This document shows, one piece after another, positions 50,677 to 58,633 of a DNA stretch of 64,000 nucleotides. The stretch comes from Kosakonia cowanii JCM 10956 = DSM 18146. GTDB lineage: Bacteria; Pseudomonadota; Gammaproteobacteria; Enterobacterales; Enterobacteriaceae. The first letter of the stretch is position 1. Each line of letters begins with the position of its first letter. Below the pieces are notes generated by a model. That model was given only the letters and a program-made list of their open reading frames with translations, searched no databases and was not told where the DNA came from. The stretch covers positions 2,542,001-2,606,000 of the forward strand of contig NZ_CP019445.1 in NCBI RefSeq assembly GCF_001975225.1, in the 5' to 3' direction. Position numbers and translations under genes: made by a program.

Positions 50677-50704
50677 AAAAGCGCGAGCGACAGGTCGCTC
50701 GCGC
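50674..50704 (-). terminator. Terminator of the membrane-protein gene at 50711
   Basis: Stem GCGCGAGCGA / TCGCTCGCGC; the T tract (six) is on the minus strand and overlaps the ubiF stop region. Confidence 0.7.
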
Positions 50705-50710
50705 ATACCG

Positions 50711-51295
50711 TTACGGCACCGCAAGCATCCTGTCGAGTGCCGTCTTCACGCGTTTGTTGTCAACGAAATAGGCCTGATAGCCTGTTGTCGCATCAATCTC
50801 CTGCAACGCCCATTTCCCTGCATGCACATCGCTGATGGCGCGCGCTGTGCGATAGAGCGGTATCAGCAGCAGAACCAGCATGGTGCCCGCCGCCAGCCCT
50901 TCATAACTCACCAGCGGATTGGCGCGCGCCTGGTCGATCAACATCGCGATGGCTGCGAGTTGGATCAGCGCTCTCGCCATAAAGCCGCGCATAAAAAACT
51001 GGCGCAGCCGCTCAGGCGTGGAAAAACAGGGGTTTTTCAGCGAGGCACGCGTCTCATGCACCGGGATCCCCTGCACGTAGACCATCCACTCCTCGCGCTC
51101 TTTTATCAACGTTGCTTTGCCGTTCTCGCTCAGGATATGCAGCCGCATCGAGACCAGCACCGGAAACAGCAGCCCGATAACCAGAAAATAGAGGATTGGC
51201 GCGGTCAGCCCGAGAAAGGTGGCGGCAATAACCGCGACGACCAGCAGCAGATGATAGGGGGAGTAAAACCACAGAGTCGTAGTTTGGTAATTCAT
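50711..51295 (-). CDS. Unrecognised membrane protein between ubiF and the tRNA operon
   Basis: A 194-residue protein with hydrophobic segments near 13-31, 34-52, 107-121 and 133-149, a cytosolic-looking central part (about 55-105, charged) and a basic tail. I do not recognise the family and recall no E. coli K-12 gene here. The ATG at 51295 is preferred to a GTG at 51304; neither has a strong ribosome-binding site. It has its own terminator, so it is a single-gene unit. Codon use looks like that of the neighbours. Confidence 0.65.
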   Translation of the reverse strand: MNYQTTTLWFYSPYHLLLVVAVIAATFLGLTAPILYFLVIGLLFPVLVSMRLHILSENGKATLIKEREEWMVYVQGIPVHETRASLKNPCFSTPERLRQFFMRGFMARALIQLAAIAMLIDQARANPLVSYEGLAAGTMLVLLLIPLYRTARAISDVHAGKWALQEIDATTGYQAYFVDNKRVKTALDRMLAVP

Positions 51296-51381
51296 GGTGC
51301 GCACCCGACAGGGGAAAGATGGCTCAAATTAGCATGCTGTTCAGGCGCTTAACAGCTACTGATTGTCAGGAGGCAGAAAAC

Positions 51382-51409
51382 AAAAAAGCCCGCCGAAGCG
51401 AGCTTTTTT
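51382..51409 (-). terminator. Terminator of the tRNA operon
   Basis: AAAAAAGC / GCTTTTTT with an inner CGC / GCG stem and one mismatch, directly after the last tRNA-Gln on the minus strand. Confidence 0.75.
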
Positions 51410-51417
51410 GCTTTGAT

Positions 51418-51492
51418 TGGCTGGGGTACGAGGATTCGAACCTCGGAATGGTGGAATCAGAATCCACTGCCTTACCGCTTGGCGATACCCCA
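51418..51492 (-). tRNA. glnX: tRNA-Gln (CTG), glnX type
   Basis: 75 bases with encoded CCA; acceptor TGGGGTA / TACCCCA, TTCGAATC T-loop and anticodon CTG. Its sequence is the same as the copy at 51527. Confidence 0.95.
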
Positions 51493-51526
51493 AAAGTGCG
51501 CTTGCCGAAGCAAACGTCTTTGAAGT

Positions 51527-51601
51527 TGGCTGGGGTACGAGGATTCGAACCTCGGAATGGTGGAATCAGAATCCACTGCCTTACCGCTTGGCGATACCCC
51601 A
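51527..51601 (-). tRNA. glnV: tRNA-Gln (CTG), glnV type
   Basis: 75 bases with encoded CCA, anticodon CTG. Together with the 51418 copy it reads CAG codons. Confidence 0.95.
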
Positions 51602-51645
51602 ACAAATCTTTTTCGGTTTAATGCCTGAGCATTACGCCTTGAATA

Positions 51646-51722
51646 TGGTGGCTACGACGGGAATCGAACCTGTGACCCCAGCATTATGAGTGCTGTGCTC
51701 TAACCAGCTGAGCTACGTAGCC
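51646..51722 (-). tRNA. metU: Elongator tRNA-Met (CAT), metU type
   Basis: 77 bases with encoded CCA, acceptor GGCTACG / CGTAGCC and anticodon CAT. The paired acceptor start marks it as an elongator, not an initiator. Confidence 0.95.
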
Positions 51723-51750
51723 AAATTTTACTGCTTACCCAGTCATCGAC

Positions 51751-51825
51751 TGGCTGGGGTACCTGGATTCGAACCAGGGAATGCCGGTATCAAAAACCGG
51801 TGCCTTACCGCTTGGCGATACCCCA
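51751..51825 (-). tRNA. glnW: tRNA-Gln (TTG), glnW type
   Basis: 75 bases with encoded CCA; anticodon TTG reading CAA. Same sequence as the copy at 51864. Confidence 0.95.
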
Positions 51826-51863
51826 ACGACTAACGCGTTAACACGCAGGAGTCGAAGAAGAGA

Positions 51864-51938
51864 TGGCTGGGGTACCTGGATTCGAACCAGGGAATGCCGG
51901 TATCAAAAACCGGTGCCTTACCGCTTGGCGATACCCCA
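51864..51938 (-). tRNA. glnU: tRNA-Gln (TTG), glnU type
   Basis: 75 bases with encoded CCA, anticodon TTG. Confidence 0.95.
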
Positions 51939-51961
51939 TCCGTGCAACGCTTCTTTGGGAA

Positions 51962-52046
51962 TGGTGCGGGAGGCGAGACTTGAACTCGCACACCTTGCGG
52001 CGCCAGAACCTAAATCTGGTGCGTCTACCAATTTCGCCACTCCCGC
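51962..52046 (-). tRNA. leuW: tRNA-Leu (TAG), leuW type
   Basis: 85 bases with encoded CCA, the long variable arm of class II tRNAs and anticodon TAG reading CUA/CUG. Confidence 0.95.
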
Positions 52047-52055
52047 AAAAAAAGA

Positions 52056-52132
52056 TGGTGGCTACGACGGGAATCGAACCTGTGACCCCAGCATTATGAG
52101 TGCTGTGCTCTAACCAGCTGAGCTACGTAGCC
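52056..52132 (-). tRNA. metT: Elongator tRNA-Met (CAT), metT type
   Basis: 77 bases, the same sequence as the copy at 51646. It is first in the operon, about 30 bases downstream of the predicted start site. Confidence 0.95.
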
Positions 52133-52171
52133 ATCTTTTTTTCGCGTTACCTTATCGGCGTTGCGGGGCGC

Positions 52172-52200
52172 ATTATGCGTATTGAGCCTGAGAGCGTCAA
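52172..52200 (-). promoter_or_regulatory. Promoter of the tRNA operon
   Basis: TTGACG, 17 bases, CATAAT on the minus strand, followed by a GC-only discriminator GCGCCCC, as at stringently controlled stable-RNA promoters. Confidence 0.8.
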
Positions 52201-52305
52201 CACCTTTTTCATCGAAAATTGCCGGAATGTGACTGTTTGGTTAGGTTGCGAACAGCATGTCGCTTTATTCAGCAAAAAACGATTTTCTGCGTGAAATCAG
52301 CGACA

Positions 52306-52333
52306 CAAAAACAACAGGCCCCGCAGGGCCTGT
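52306..52333 (-). terminator. Intrinsic terminator of asnB
   Basis: ACAGGCCC / GGGCCTGT with a four-base loop, followed on the minus strand by TGTTTTTG. Confidence 0.8.
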
Positions 52334-52351
52334 ATGCATAACCATCGCTCA

Positions 52352-54016
52352 TCAGTAGGCTGACTGGTGAACACCAATAGCGCGGCCCGATGGATCGTTC
52401 ATGGTTTTGAACGCTTCGTCCCATTCGAATGCTTTAGCCGATGAACAGGCCACGGACGGACCGCCCGGAACACACTCGGCGGCGCTGGCGACCGGGAACA
52501 GCTCTTCGAAGATTTCACGGTAGAGATAAGCCTCTTTCGACGAAGGGGTGTTGTACGGGAAGCGGTAGCTGGCAGTCGCCAGTTGCTGATCCGTCACCTG
52601 CTGCGCCGCCACCTCTTTCAGGGTGTCGATCCAGCTATAACCTACGCCGTCGGAGAACTGCTCTTTCTGACGCCACGCCACGCTCGCCGGCAGGTAGGAT
52701 TCAAAACATTCGCGCAGGATATGTTTTTCCATCTTACCGTTGCTGCCGCACATCTTATCCTGCGGGTTAATACGCATCGCCACGTCGAGGAAGTTTTTAT
52801 CGAGGAACGGCACGCGCGCTTCCACGCCCCAGGCAGACATCGCTTTGTTGGCGCGGGCGCAGTCAAACATATGCAGCGCCTGCAGTTTACGCACCGTCTC
52901 TTCGTGCAGCTCTTTGGCATCCGGCGCTTTATGGAAATAGAGGTAGCCGCCAAACACTTCGTCAGAACCCTCGCCGGAGAGCACCATTTTGATGCCCATC
53001 GCTTTGATTTTGCGCGACATCAGATACATCGGCGTCGAAGCGCGAATGGTGGTTACGTCATAGGTTTCAATGTGATAGATCACATCGCGGATCGCATCCA
53101 GACCTTCCTGCACGGTGAAGTGAATTTCATGGTGTACGGTGCCGAGATGGTTCGCCACTTCCTGCGCCGCTTTCAGATCCGGCGCGCCCTTCAGGCCAAC
53201 GGCGAAAGAGTGCAGCTGCGGCCACCAGGCTTCTGATTTCTCCTGATCTTCTACGCGGCGGGCGGCGAATTTTTTGGTGATCGCAGAGATAACCGAGGAG
53301 TCCAGGCCGCCGGAGAGCAGCACGCCGTACGGCACGTCGGACATCAGGTGGCTCTTCACCGCATCTTCCAGCGCCTGGCGCAGCGCCTCTTTATCGGTAA
53401 CGTTATCTTTTACGGCGTCATAAGAGAACCAGTCGCGCTGATAGTAGGAGCGGATTTCACCCTCTTTGCTCCACAGATAGCTACCCGCCGGGAACTCTTT
53501 AATGGTGCGGCAAACCGGCACCAGCGCCTTCATTTCAGAAGCAACATAGAGGTTGCCGTGTTCGTCATGACCCATATAGAGCGGGATGATGCCGATATGG
53601 TCGCGGCCAATCAGGTAAGCATCCTGTTCACTGTCGTAAAGCACGAAGGCAAACATACCCTGCAATTCGTCGAGGAATGCTGGCCCTTTTTCCTGATAGA
53701 GCGCGAGGATCACTTCGCAGTCGGAGCCAGTCTGGAAGGCGTAGCGGTCGCCGTACTCTGCGCGCAGCGCCTGGTGGTTATAAATTTCACCGTTAACGGC
53801 CAGCGCATGGGTTTTTTGTCGGTTATAGAGCGGCTGCGCACCGGCGTTGACGTCGACAATCGACAGACGTTCATGGGAGAGAATCGCTTTGTCACTGGCA
53901 TAAACGCCGGACCAGTCCGGACCGCGGTGGCGCATTAGACGGGATAATTCGAGCGCTTTTTTACGTAATTCGCCTGCGTCGGTTTTGATATCCAGTACGC
54001 CAAAAATTGAACACAT
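52352..54016 (-). CDS. asnB: Asparagine synthetase B (glutamine-hydrolysing)
   Basis: A 554-residue enzyme of the E. coli length. The N-terminal Ntn glutaminase uses C2 (MCSIFG); the synthetase domain has the PP-loop SGGLDSS near 235. It makes asparagine from aspartate, glutamine and ATP. I used the ATG at 54016 so that Cys is residue 2; upstream ATGs in frame would block the catalytic N-terminus. Confidence 0.97.
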   Translation of the reverse strand: MCSIFGVLDIKTDAGELRKKALELSRLMRHRGPDWSGVYASDKAILSHERLSIVDVNAGAQPLYNRQKTHALAVNGEIYNHQALRAEYGDRYAFQTGSDCEVILALYQEKGPAFLDELQGMFAFVLYDSEQDAYLIGRDHIGIIPLYMGHDEHGNLYVASEMKALVPVCRTIKEFPAGSYLWSKEGEIRSYYQRDWFSYDAVKDNVTDKEALRQALEDAVKSHLMSDVPYGVLLSGGLDSSVISAITKKFAARRVEDQEKSEAWWPQLHSFAVGLKGAPDLKAAQEVANHLGTVHHEIHFTVQEGLDAIRDVIYHIETYDVTTIRASTPMYLMSRKIKAMGIKMVLSGEGSDEVFGGYLYFHKAPDAKELHEETVRKLQALHMFDCARANKAMSAWGVEARVPFLDKNFLDVAMRINPQDKMCGSNGKMEKHILRECFESYLPASVAWRQKEQFSDGVGYSWIDTLKEVAAQQVTDQQLATASYRFPYNTPSSKEAYLYREIFEELFPVASAAECVPGGPSVACSSAKAFEWDEAFKTMNDPSGRAIGVHQSAY

Positions 54017-54237
54017 AGACTTCTCCGTTAACCTTGAGGGCATTGCTGTAATGTTGTGTGCTTGTAGCCAAAATGCCGCAAAAGATGGGCAGGGCGCAAG
54101 CCTTTTAGCGGCAGGAAATGAAAAAGTGCAACGGTGATTAATGAATGCTGAAAATTGCGTATGTATTGCGCTGGTTTATTGATGATTCTTCAAAATTAAG
54201 CGGTGTTTATTAAACGAAGCGTTTTTTTGTGGCGGCA

Positions 54238-54268
54238 AAAATAAAAAACCACGCCCAAAGGCGTGGTT
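54238..54268 (-). terminator. Intrinsic terminator of nagD
   Basis: AACCACGCC / GGCGTGGTT, tetraloop, then TTTTATTTTT on the minus strand; end of the nagBACD operon. Confidence 0.88.
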
Positions 54269-54272
54269 ACGT

Positions 54273-55025
54273 TCAGATAACATCAATTTCGGCGACCGAG
54301 GGGTAAATCCACGATGGCCTGAACGGCATGCTGTCGATATCGTCGAGCCGCGAGACGCCGGAGAGCACCAGGATGGTCTCCAGACCGGCCTGGAAGCCAG
54401 CCAGGATGTCGGTGCGCAGGTTATCGCCAACAATCACCGTCTGCTCCGAGTGCGCCTGCATGGTGTTCAGCGCGGCGCGAATGATCCACGGGCTCGGTTT
54501 GCCAACGTAGAAAGGCTTACGGCCAGAGATCTTCTCAATACCGGCACAGAGCGCGCCGCAGGCGGGGTAGAAGCCGCGGCCGTGCGTGTCCGGGTTGGTC
54601 GCGATAAAGCGTGCGCCGTTGGCGACGAAGAAGGCCGCGCGGTGCATCATCTCCCAGTTATAGGAGCGGGTTTCGCCGACGATGACAAAATCCGGGTTGA
54701 TGTCGGTAATGGTGAAGCCAGCTTTATACAGCTCATGAATCAGTGCACCTTCGCCGACCACATACGCTTTTTTCCCTTCCTGGCGCTTGAGGAAGTCTGC
54801 CGTTGCCATCGCCGAGGTGTAAAAGACGCTGGCGGGCACATCAATCCCCGCGGAGGCAAAGCGGTTAGCCAGATCCTGACCGGTCTGAGAAGGGTAGTTA
54901 GTCAGCAATACCAGCGGCATCTCTTTCTCAAGGATGCGGGTAACAAACTCGGCAGCGCCGGGAACGGCAACGTTATCGTGCATCAGCACGCCATCAATAT
55001 CGCAGATTACATTCTGAATGGTCAT
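54273..55025 (-). CDS. nagD: HAD-family nucleotide phosphatase NagD
   Basis: A 250-residue HAD phosphatase with the nucleophile motif CDIDGVLMHDN and C-terminal motif VGDNLRTDI. It dephosphorylates UMP and other nucleotides; its link to GlcNAc use is by operon membership. Last gene of nagBACD. Confidence 0.96.
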   Translation of the reverse strand: MTIQNVICDIDGVLMHDNVAVPGAAEFVTRILEKEMPLVLLTNYPSQTGQDLANRFASAGIDVPASVFYTSAMATADFLKRQEGKKAYVVGEGALIHELYKAGFTITDINPDFVIVGETRSYNWEMMHRAAFFVANGARFIATNPDTHGRGFYPACGALCAGIEKISGRKPFYVGKPSPWIIRAALNTMQAHSEQTVIVGDNLRTDILAGFQAGLETILVLSGVSRLDDIDSMPFRPSWIYPSVAEIDVI

Positions 55026-55067
55026 GGAGTGTCCGGATAAAAAAATAAGTGTTAACTATAAACCCTG

Positions 55068-56288
55068 TCAGTTTTCCAGCAACCGCTGTAGCAGCAGACC
55101 GTTCAGCATCGCCCGTTTCACCAGCGCGAAGGCGCCAATCGCAGAGCGATGATCGAGGGTGGAGGGCACAACCGGCAGATTTTTGCGAAACGCCTTCAGT
55201 GACTGCGTATTGATACAGGCTTCAATGGCGGGCAGCAGGATTTTTTCCGCTTCAACAATCTCGCCGGCAATCACCACTTTTTGCGGGTTGAAGAGGTTAA
55301 TGGCGATAGCGATAGTTTTACCGAGATGACGCCCGACGTACTCAATCACTTCGCAGGCCAGCGCATCGCCTTTGTTGGCGGCTTTGCAGATAGCCTTGAT
55401 TGAGCAATCCTCCTCTTTCAGGCGGCTCTGATAACCCTGCTGTAACAGATGGCGGACCCGCTGCTCAATGGCGGCATTAGCGGCAATCGTCTCCAGGCAA
55501 CCGAAGTTACCGCAGTGGCAGCGCTCGCCGAGGGGTTCTACCTGCACGTGACCAATTTCGCCGACGTTACCGTTGCGACCGATAAAGATGCGGCCGCTGG
55601 AGATGATCCCGGCACCGGTGCCGCGATGCACGCGCACCAGAATGGAGTCTTCGCAATCCTGGCTTGCGCCAAAATAGTGCTCGGCCAGCGCCAGGCTGCG
55701 GATATCGTGCCCAACGAAACAGGTCAATTTGAAGCGTTTTTCCAGCGCCTCAACCAGCGCCCAGTTCTCCACCTGAATATGCGGCATATAGCGGATTACG
55801 CCGCTTTCCGGATCGACCAGCCCCGGCAGGATCACCGAAATGGCGATCAGCTCGCGGATTTTACGCTGGCTGGCGTCGATAAACTGGCTGATGGTGTTGA
55901 GCAGCGCGTGCTCCAGCGTCTCCTGGGTGCGCTCCGGCAGAGGGTAGTGCTCTTCGGCCAGCACCTTGCTGCTCAGATCGTAGAGCGTAAGGGTGGTGTC
56001 GTTGCGCCCGAGGCGCACGCCGATGGCCTGGAAATTGCGGGTTTCGGTAATGATTGAGATGGCGCGGCGGCCCCCGGTGGAGGCCTGCTGATCGACTTCT
56101 TTGATCAGCCCGCGTTCAATCAGCTGACGCGTGATTTTTGTCACGCTGGCGGGAGCAAGCTGGCTCTGTTCGGCAATCTGTATGCGTGAGATGGGGCCGT
56201 GTTGGTCAATCAGGCGGTAAACCGCCGCACTGTTAAGCTGTTTTACGAGGTCAACGTTACCAATTTGAGCTTGTCCGCCTGATGTCAT
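55068..56288 (-). CDS. nagC: N-acetylglucosamine repressor NagC (ROK family)
   Basis: A 406-residue ROK transcription factor. The N-terminal helix-turn-helix (about 30-75) includes RIQIAEQSQLAPASVTKITR; the zinc-binding ROK motif CHCGNFGCLETI is near 255. GlcNAc-6-phosphate releases it from DNA. Candidate operators in this window lie at 58408, 58501 and 63275. Spacing to nagA is nine bases. Confidence 0.97.
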   Translation of the reverse strand: MTSGGQAQIGNVDLVKQLNSAAVYRLIDQHGPISRIQIAEQSQLAPASVTKITRQLIERGLIKEVDQQASTGGRRAISIITETRNFQAIGVRLGRNDTTLTLYDLSSKVLAEEHYPLPERTQETLEHALLNTISQFIDASQRKIRELIAISVILPGLVDPESGVIRYMPHIQVENWALVEALEKRFKLTCFVGHDIRSLALAEHYFGASQDCEDSILVRVHRGTGAGIISSGRIFIGRNGNVGEIGHVQVEPLGERCHCGNFGCLETIAANAAIEQRVRHLLQQGYQSRLKEEDCSIKAICKAANKGDALACEVIEYVGRHLGKTIAIAINLFNPQKVVIAGEIVEAEKILLPAIEACINTQSLKAFRKNLPVVPSTLDHRSAIGAFALVKRAMLNGLLLQRLLEN

Positions 56289-56297
56289 ACCGTCTCT

Positions 56298-57446
56298 TTA
56301 TGCAGTGGCGACCTCGTTACCATTAACGATGGTCTTGATAATTTCATAATCACGCGTAAATGCGGTCAGGTTCGCCACCTTGCCTGCGGCGAGAGTGCCC
56401 AGCTTTTTGTCAACGCCAATGGCGCGAGCCGGGTAGAGCGTGGCCATACGCAGCGCTTCATCGAGCGCAATACCGACATGCTCGACCAGGTTACGCACCC
56501 CTTCGATCATCGTCAGGGCCGAGCCGCTCAGCGTTCCGTTTTCATCTACGCACAATCCATTCCGGTAGTATATTGTTTTGCCAGCAAAAATGAACTGATC
56601 AATATGTGCACCTGCGGGCGCGGTTGCATCGGTAACCAGACAGAGCTTGTCCCCCTTCAGCCGCTTCGCATTGCGAATATTAACGTAGTCGACATGCAAC
56701 CCATCGGCAATCACGCCACAGTAAACATCTGTGTCATCAAGCACGGCGCCCGCCAGCCCCGGCTCGCGCCCGGTGATGTACGGCATAGCATTATAAAGAT
56801 GGGTGGCGAAGGTGATACCGGCGCGGAAACCGGCTTTCGCCTCGTTCAGCGTGGCGTTGGAGTGACCGGCGGAAACGACAATCCCCGCGTCGGCAAGCTT
56901 GCGGATCACGTCGCATCCCGCCACTTCCGGCGCTAAGGTGATTTTTGTGATCACATCCGCGTTTTGACATAAGAAATCGACCAGCGCCGCATCCGGTTTA
57001 CGCACGAAGTCCGGATTGTGGGTGCCTTTCTTGATGATATTGAGCCACGGCCCTTCCAGATGCAGGCCCAGCGCCTGGTTCGGGTATTTTGCGAGGTAGT
57101 CGCGCATCACCTGCACGCCCTGCTTCATCAGGTCATCACTGGTGGTAATCAGCGTCGGCAGGTAGCTGGTGCAGCCGGACTTCTCGTTAGCGCGCTGCAT
57201 GATCTCCAGCGTCTCAACGCTGACAGCTTCGGCGGTATCGTTAAACTGCACGCCGCCGCAGCCGTTGAGCTGCACATCAATAAAACCAGGGGCGAGGAGG
57301 GCACCATTCAGCGAGCGTTGTTCAATATCCGCTGGTAGCTCAGGCTGTGGGCAAAGGCGTTCAATCAGGCCATCTGCTACAACGAGCGCATGGTCATCCA
57401 AAATTTCATGGCCGGTAAAGATTCGGCAATGGGTTAAAGCATACAT
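56298..57446 (-). CDS. nagA: N-acetylglucosamine-6-phosphate deacetylase
   Basis: A 382-residue amidohydrolase, the E. coli length. The metal-binding segments [10 protein letters not shown] and [11 protein letters not shown] and the catalytic Asp in [11 protein letters not shown] are intact. It makes glucosamine-6-phosphate and so removes the NagC inducer. Confidence 0.97.
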   Translation of the reverse strand: MYALTHCRIFTGHEILDDHALVVADGLIERLCPQPELPADIEQRSLNGALLAPGFIDVQLNGCGGVQFNDTAEAVSVETLEIMQRANEKSGCTSYLPTLITTSDDLMKQGVQVMRDYLAKYPNQALGLHLEGPWLNIIKKGTHNPDFVRKPDAALVDFLCQNADVITKITLAPEVAGCDVIRKLADAGIVVSAGHSNATLNEAKAGFRAGITFATHLYNAMPYITGREPGLAGAVLDDTDVYCGVIADGLHVDYVNIRNAKRLKGDKLCLVTDATAPAGAHIDQFIFAGKTIYYRNGLCVDENGTLSGSALTMIEGVRNLVEHVGIALDEALRMATLYPARAIGVDKKLGTLAAGKVANLTAFTRDYEIIKTIVNGNEVATA

Positions 57447-57505
57447 AACAACCCCCGGTTAACGATGAGTGCCGCTCCGCAGTAGCCTGCGAAGCGGATA
57501 CAGAC

Positions 57506-58306
57506 TTACAGACCTTTAATATTTTCTGCTTCTAACTCGTTGAAGTATTTCAGTGTTTTGACTTTCAGCTCCATCGTGGACGGCTCGTCGCAGACGATGA
57601 CCGCTTTCGGATGCAGCTGCAGGCAGCTGATGGTCCACATATGGTTGACGTTACCCTCAACGGCCGCCTGCAGTGCCTGCGCCTTAACGTTGCCCAGCAC
57701 CAGAATCATCACCTCTTCGGCATCGAGCAGCGTGCCGACGCCTACGGTCAGGGCATATTTTGGCACCTGATTAACATCGCCGTCGAAGAAGCGCGAGTTC
57801 GCTATGCGGGTATCATGGGTCAACGTTTTAATACGGGTACGCGATGCCAGCGACGATGCCGGTTCGTTAAAAGCGATATGACCATCGTTGCCTACACCGC
57901 CCATAAACAGATGAATTTTGCCGTAAGCGCGAATTTTTTCTTCGTAACGACGGCATTCTGCGTCAATATCGGGCGCGTTTCCATCGAGCAGGTTAATGTT
58001 TTCAGCAGGAATATCAACGTGATCGAAGAAATTACGGTGCATAAAGCTGTGGTAACTCTCCGGGTGATCCTTCGGCAGGCCTACATATTCGTCCATGTTA
58101 AAGGTGACGACATGCTTAAAGCTGACCTGGCCCGCTTTGTGCATTTCAACTAATGCTTTGTAGGCCGTAAGCGGCGTTCCGCCCGTTGGCAGGCCAAGTA
58201 CAAAAGGACGATCGGCGGTGGGGTTGAATGCGTTAATGCGGTTGACGATATGGCGGGCGGCCCATTTACCGACCTGTTCAGCTGTCGCCAGGGGAATCAG
58301 TCTCAT
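57506..58306 (-). CDS. nagB: Glucosamine-6-phosphate deaminase
   Basis: A 266-residue allosteric hexameric enzyme giving fructose-6-phosphate and ammonia. NMDEYVGLP carries the catalytic Asp, and [17 protein letters not shown] the catalytic His and Glu. First gene of nagBACD, divergent from nagE. Confidence 0.97.
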   Translation of the reverse strand: MRLIPLATAEQVGKWAARHIVNRINAFNPTADRPFVLGLPTGGTPLTAYKALVEMHKAGQVSFKHVVTFNMDEYVGLPKDHPESYHSFMHRNFFDHVDIPAENINLLDGNAPDIDAECRRYEEKIRAYGKIHLFMGGVGNDGHIAFNEPASSLASRTRIKTLTHDTRIANSRFFDGDVNQVPKYALTVGVGTLLDAEEVMILVLGNVKAQALQAAVEGNVNHMWTISCLQLHPKAVIVCDEPSTMELKVKTLKYFNELEAENIKGL

Positions 58307-58407
58307 TGTTCACCTCAAAGTTTAATGAAAAGCATTGGCGGTGCGCCTTCTGGCTCAGCGTTAAGCGTAACCTGGTTTCGTCATAAGAAGGGAGCGATCC
58401 GCTTTGA

Positions 58408-58427
58408 TATTTTTGATCTTAAAATAA
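58408..58427 (-). promoter_or_regulatory. NagC operator at nagB
   Basis: TATTTT-N7-AAAATA, an AT-rich palindrome centred at about 58417. It is about 94 bp, close to nine helical turns, from the nagE operator, as needed for the NagC loop known in E. coli. Confidence 0.5.
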
Positions 58428-58471
58428 GTTTTTGTTGTTTGCCAGTATTGAGGAGTGATGATAACGATAGT

Positions 58472-58489
58472 TAGTGATTTTAATCACAG
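58472..58489. promoter_or_regulatory. CRP site between nagB and nagE
   Basis: AGTGA-TTTTAA-TCACA matches the CRP pattern TGTGA-N6-TCACA in all but one base; it lies between the two NagC operators. Confidence 0.65.
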
Positions 58490-58500
58490 AAAATGCGCGT

Positions 58501-58521
58501 TTAATTTGCGAGGCGAATTAA
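58501..58521 (+). promoter_or_regulatory. NagC operator at nagE
   Basis: TTAATTTGC-GAG-GCGAATTAA, near-perfect palindrome with the NagC core TTYGC...GCGAA, centred at 58511. Confidence 0.75.
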
Positions 58522-58633
58522 TTTTGCAGACACTTCGTCAGGTAGTGGAAAAACAGGCATCAGTTCAGGGTTCGTTGCACAATAAAAAACAACTGTTTCA
58601 GTGAGCTTACGTTGAGCTCATAGGGGGAATAAA

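Noticed and set aside
51418..52132. tRNA cluster as attachment site of an integrated element
   Set aside because: No integrase, no direct repeat of a tRNA 3' end flanking a foreign block; the duplicated tRNAs match the usual enterobacterial operon.
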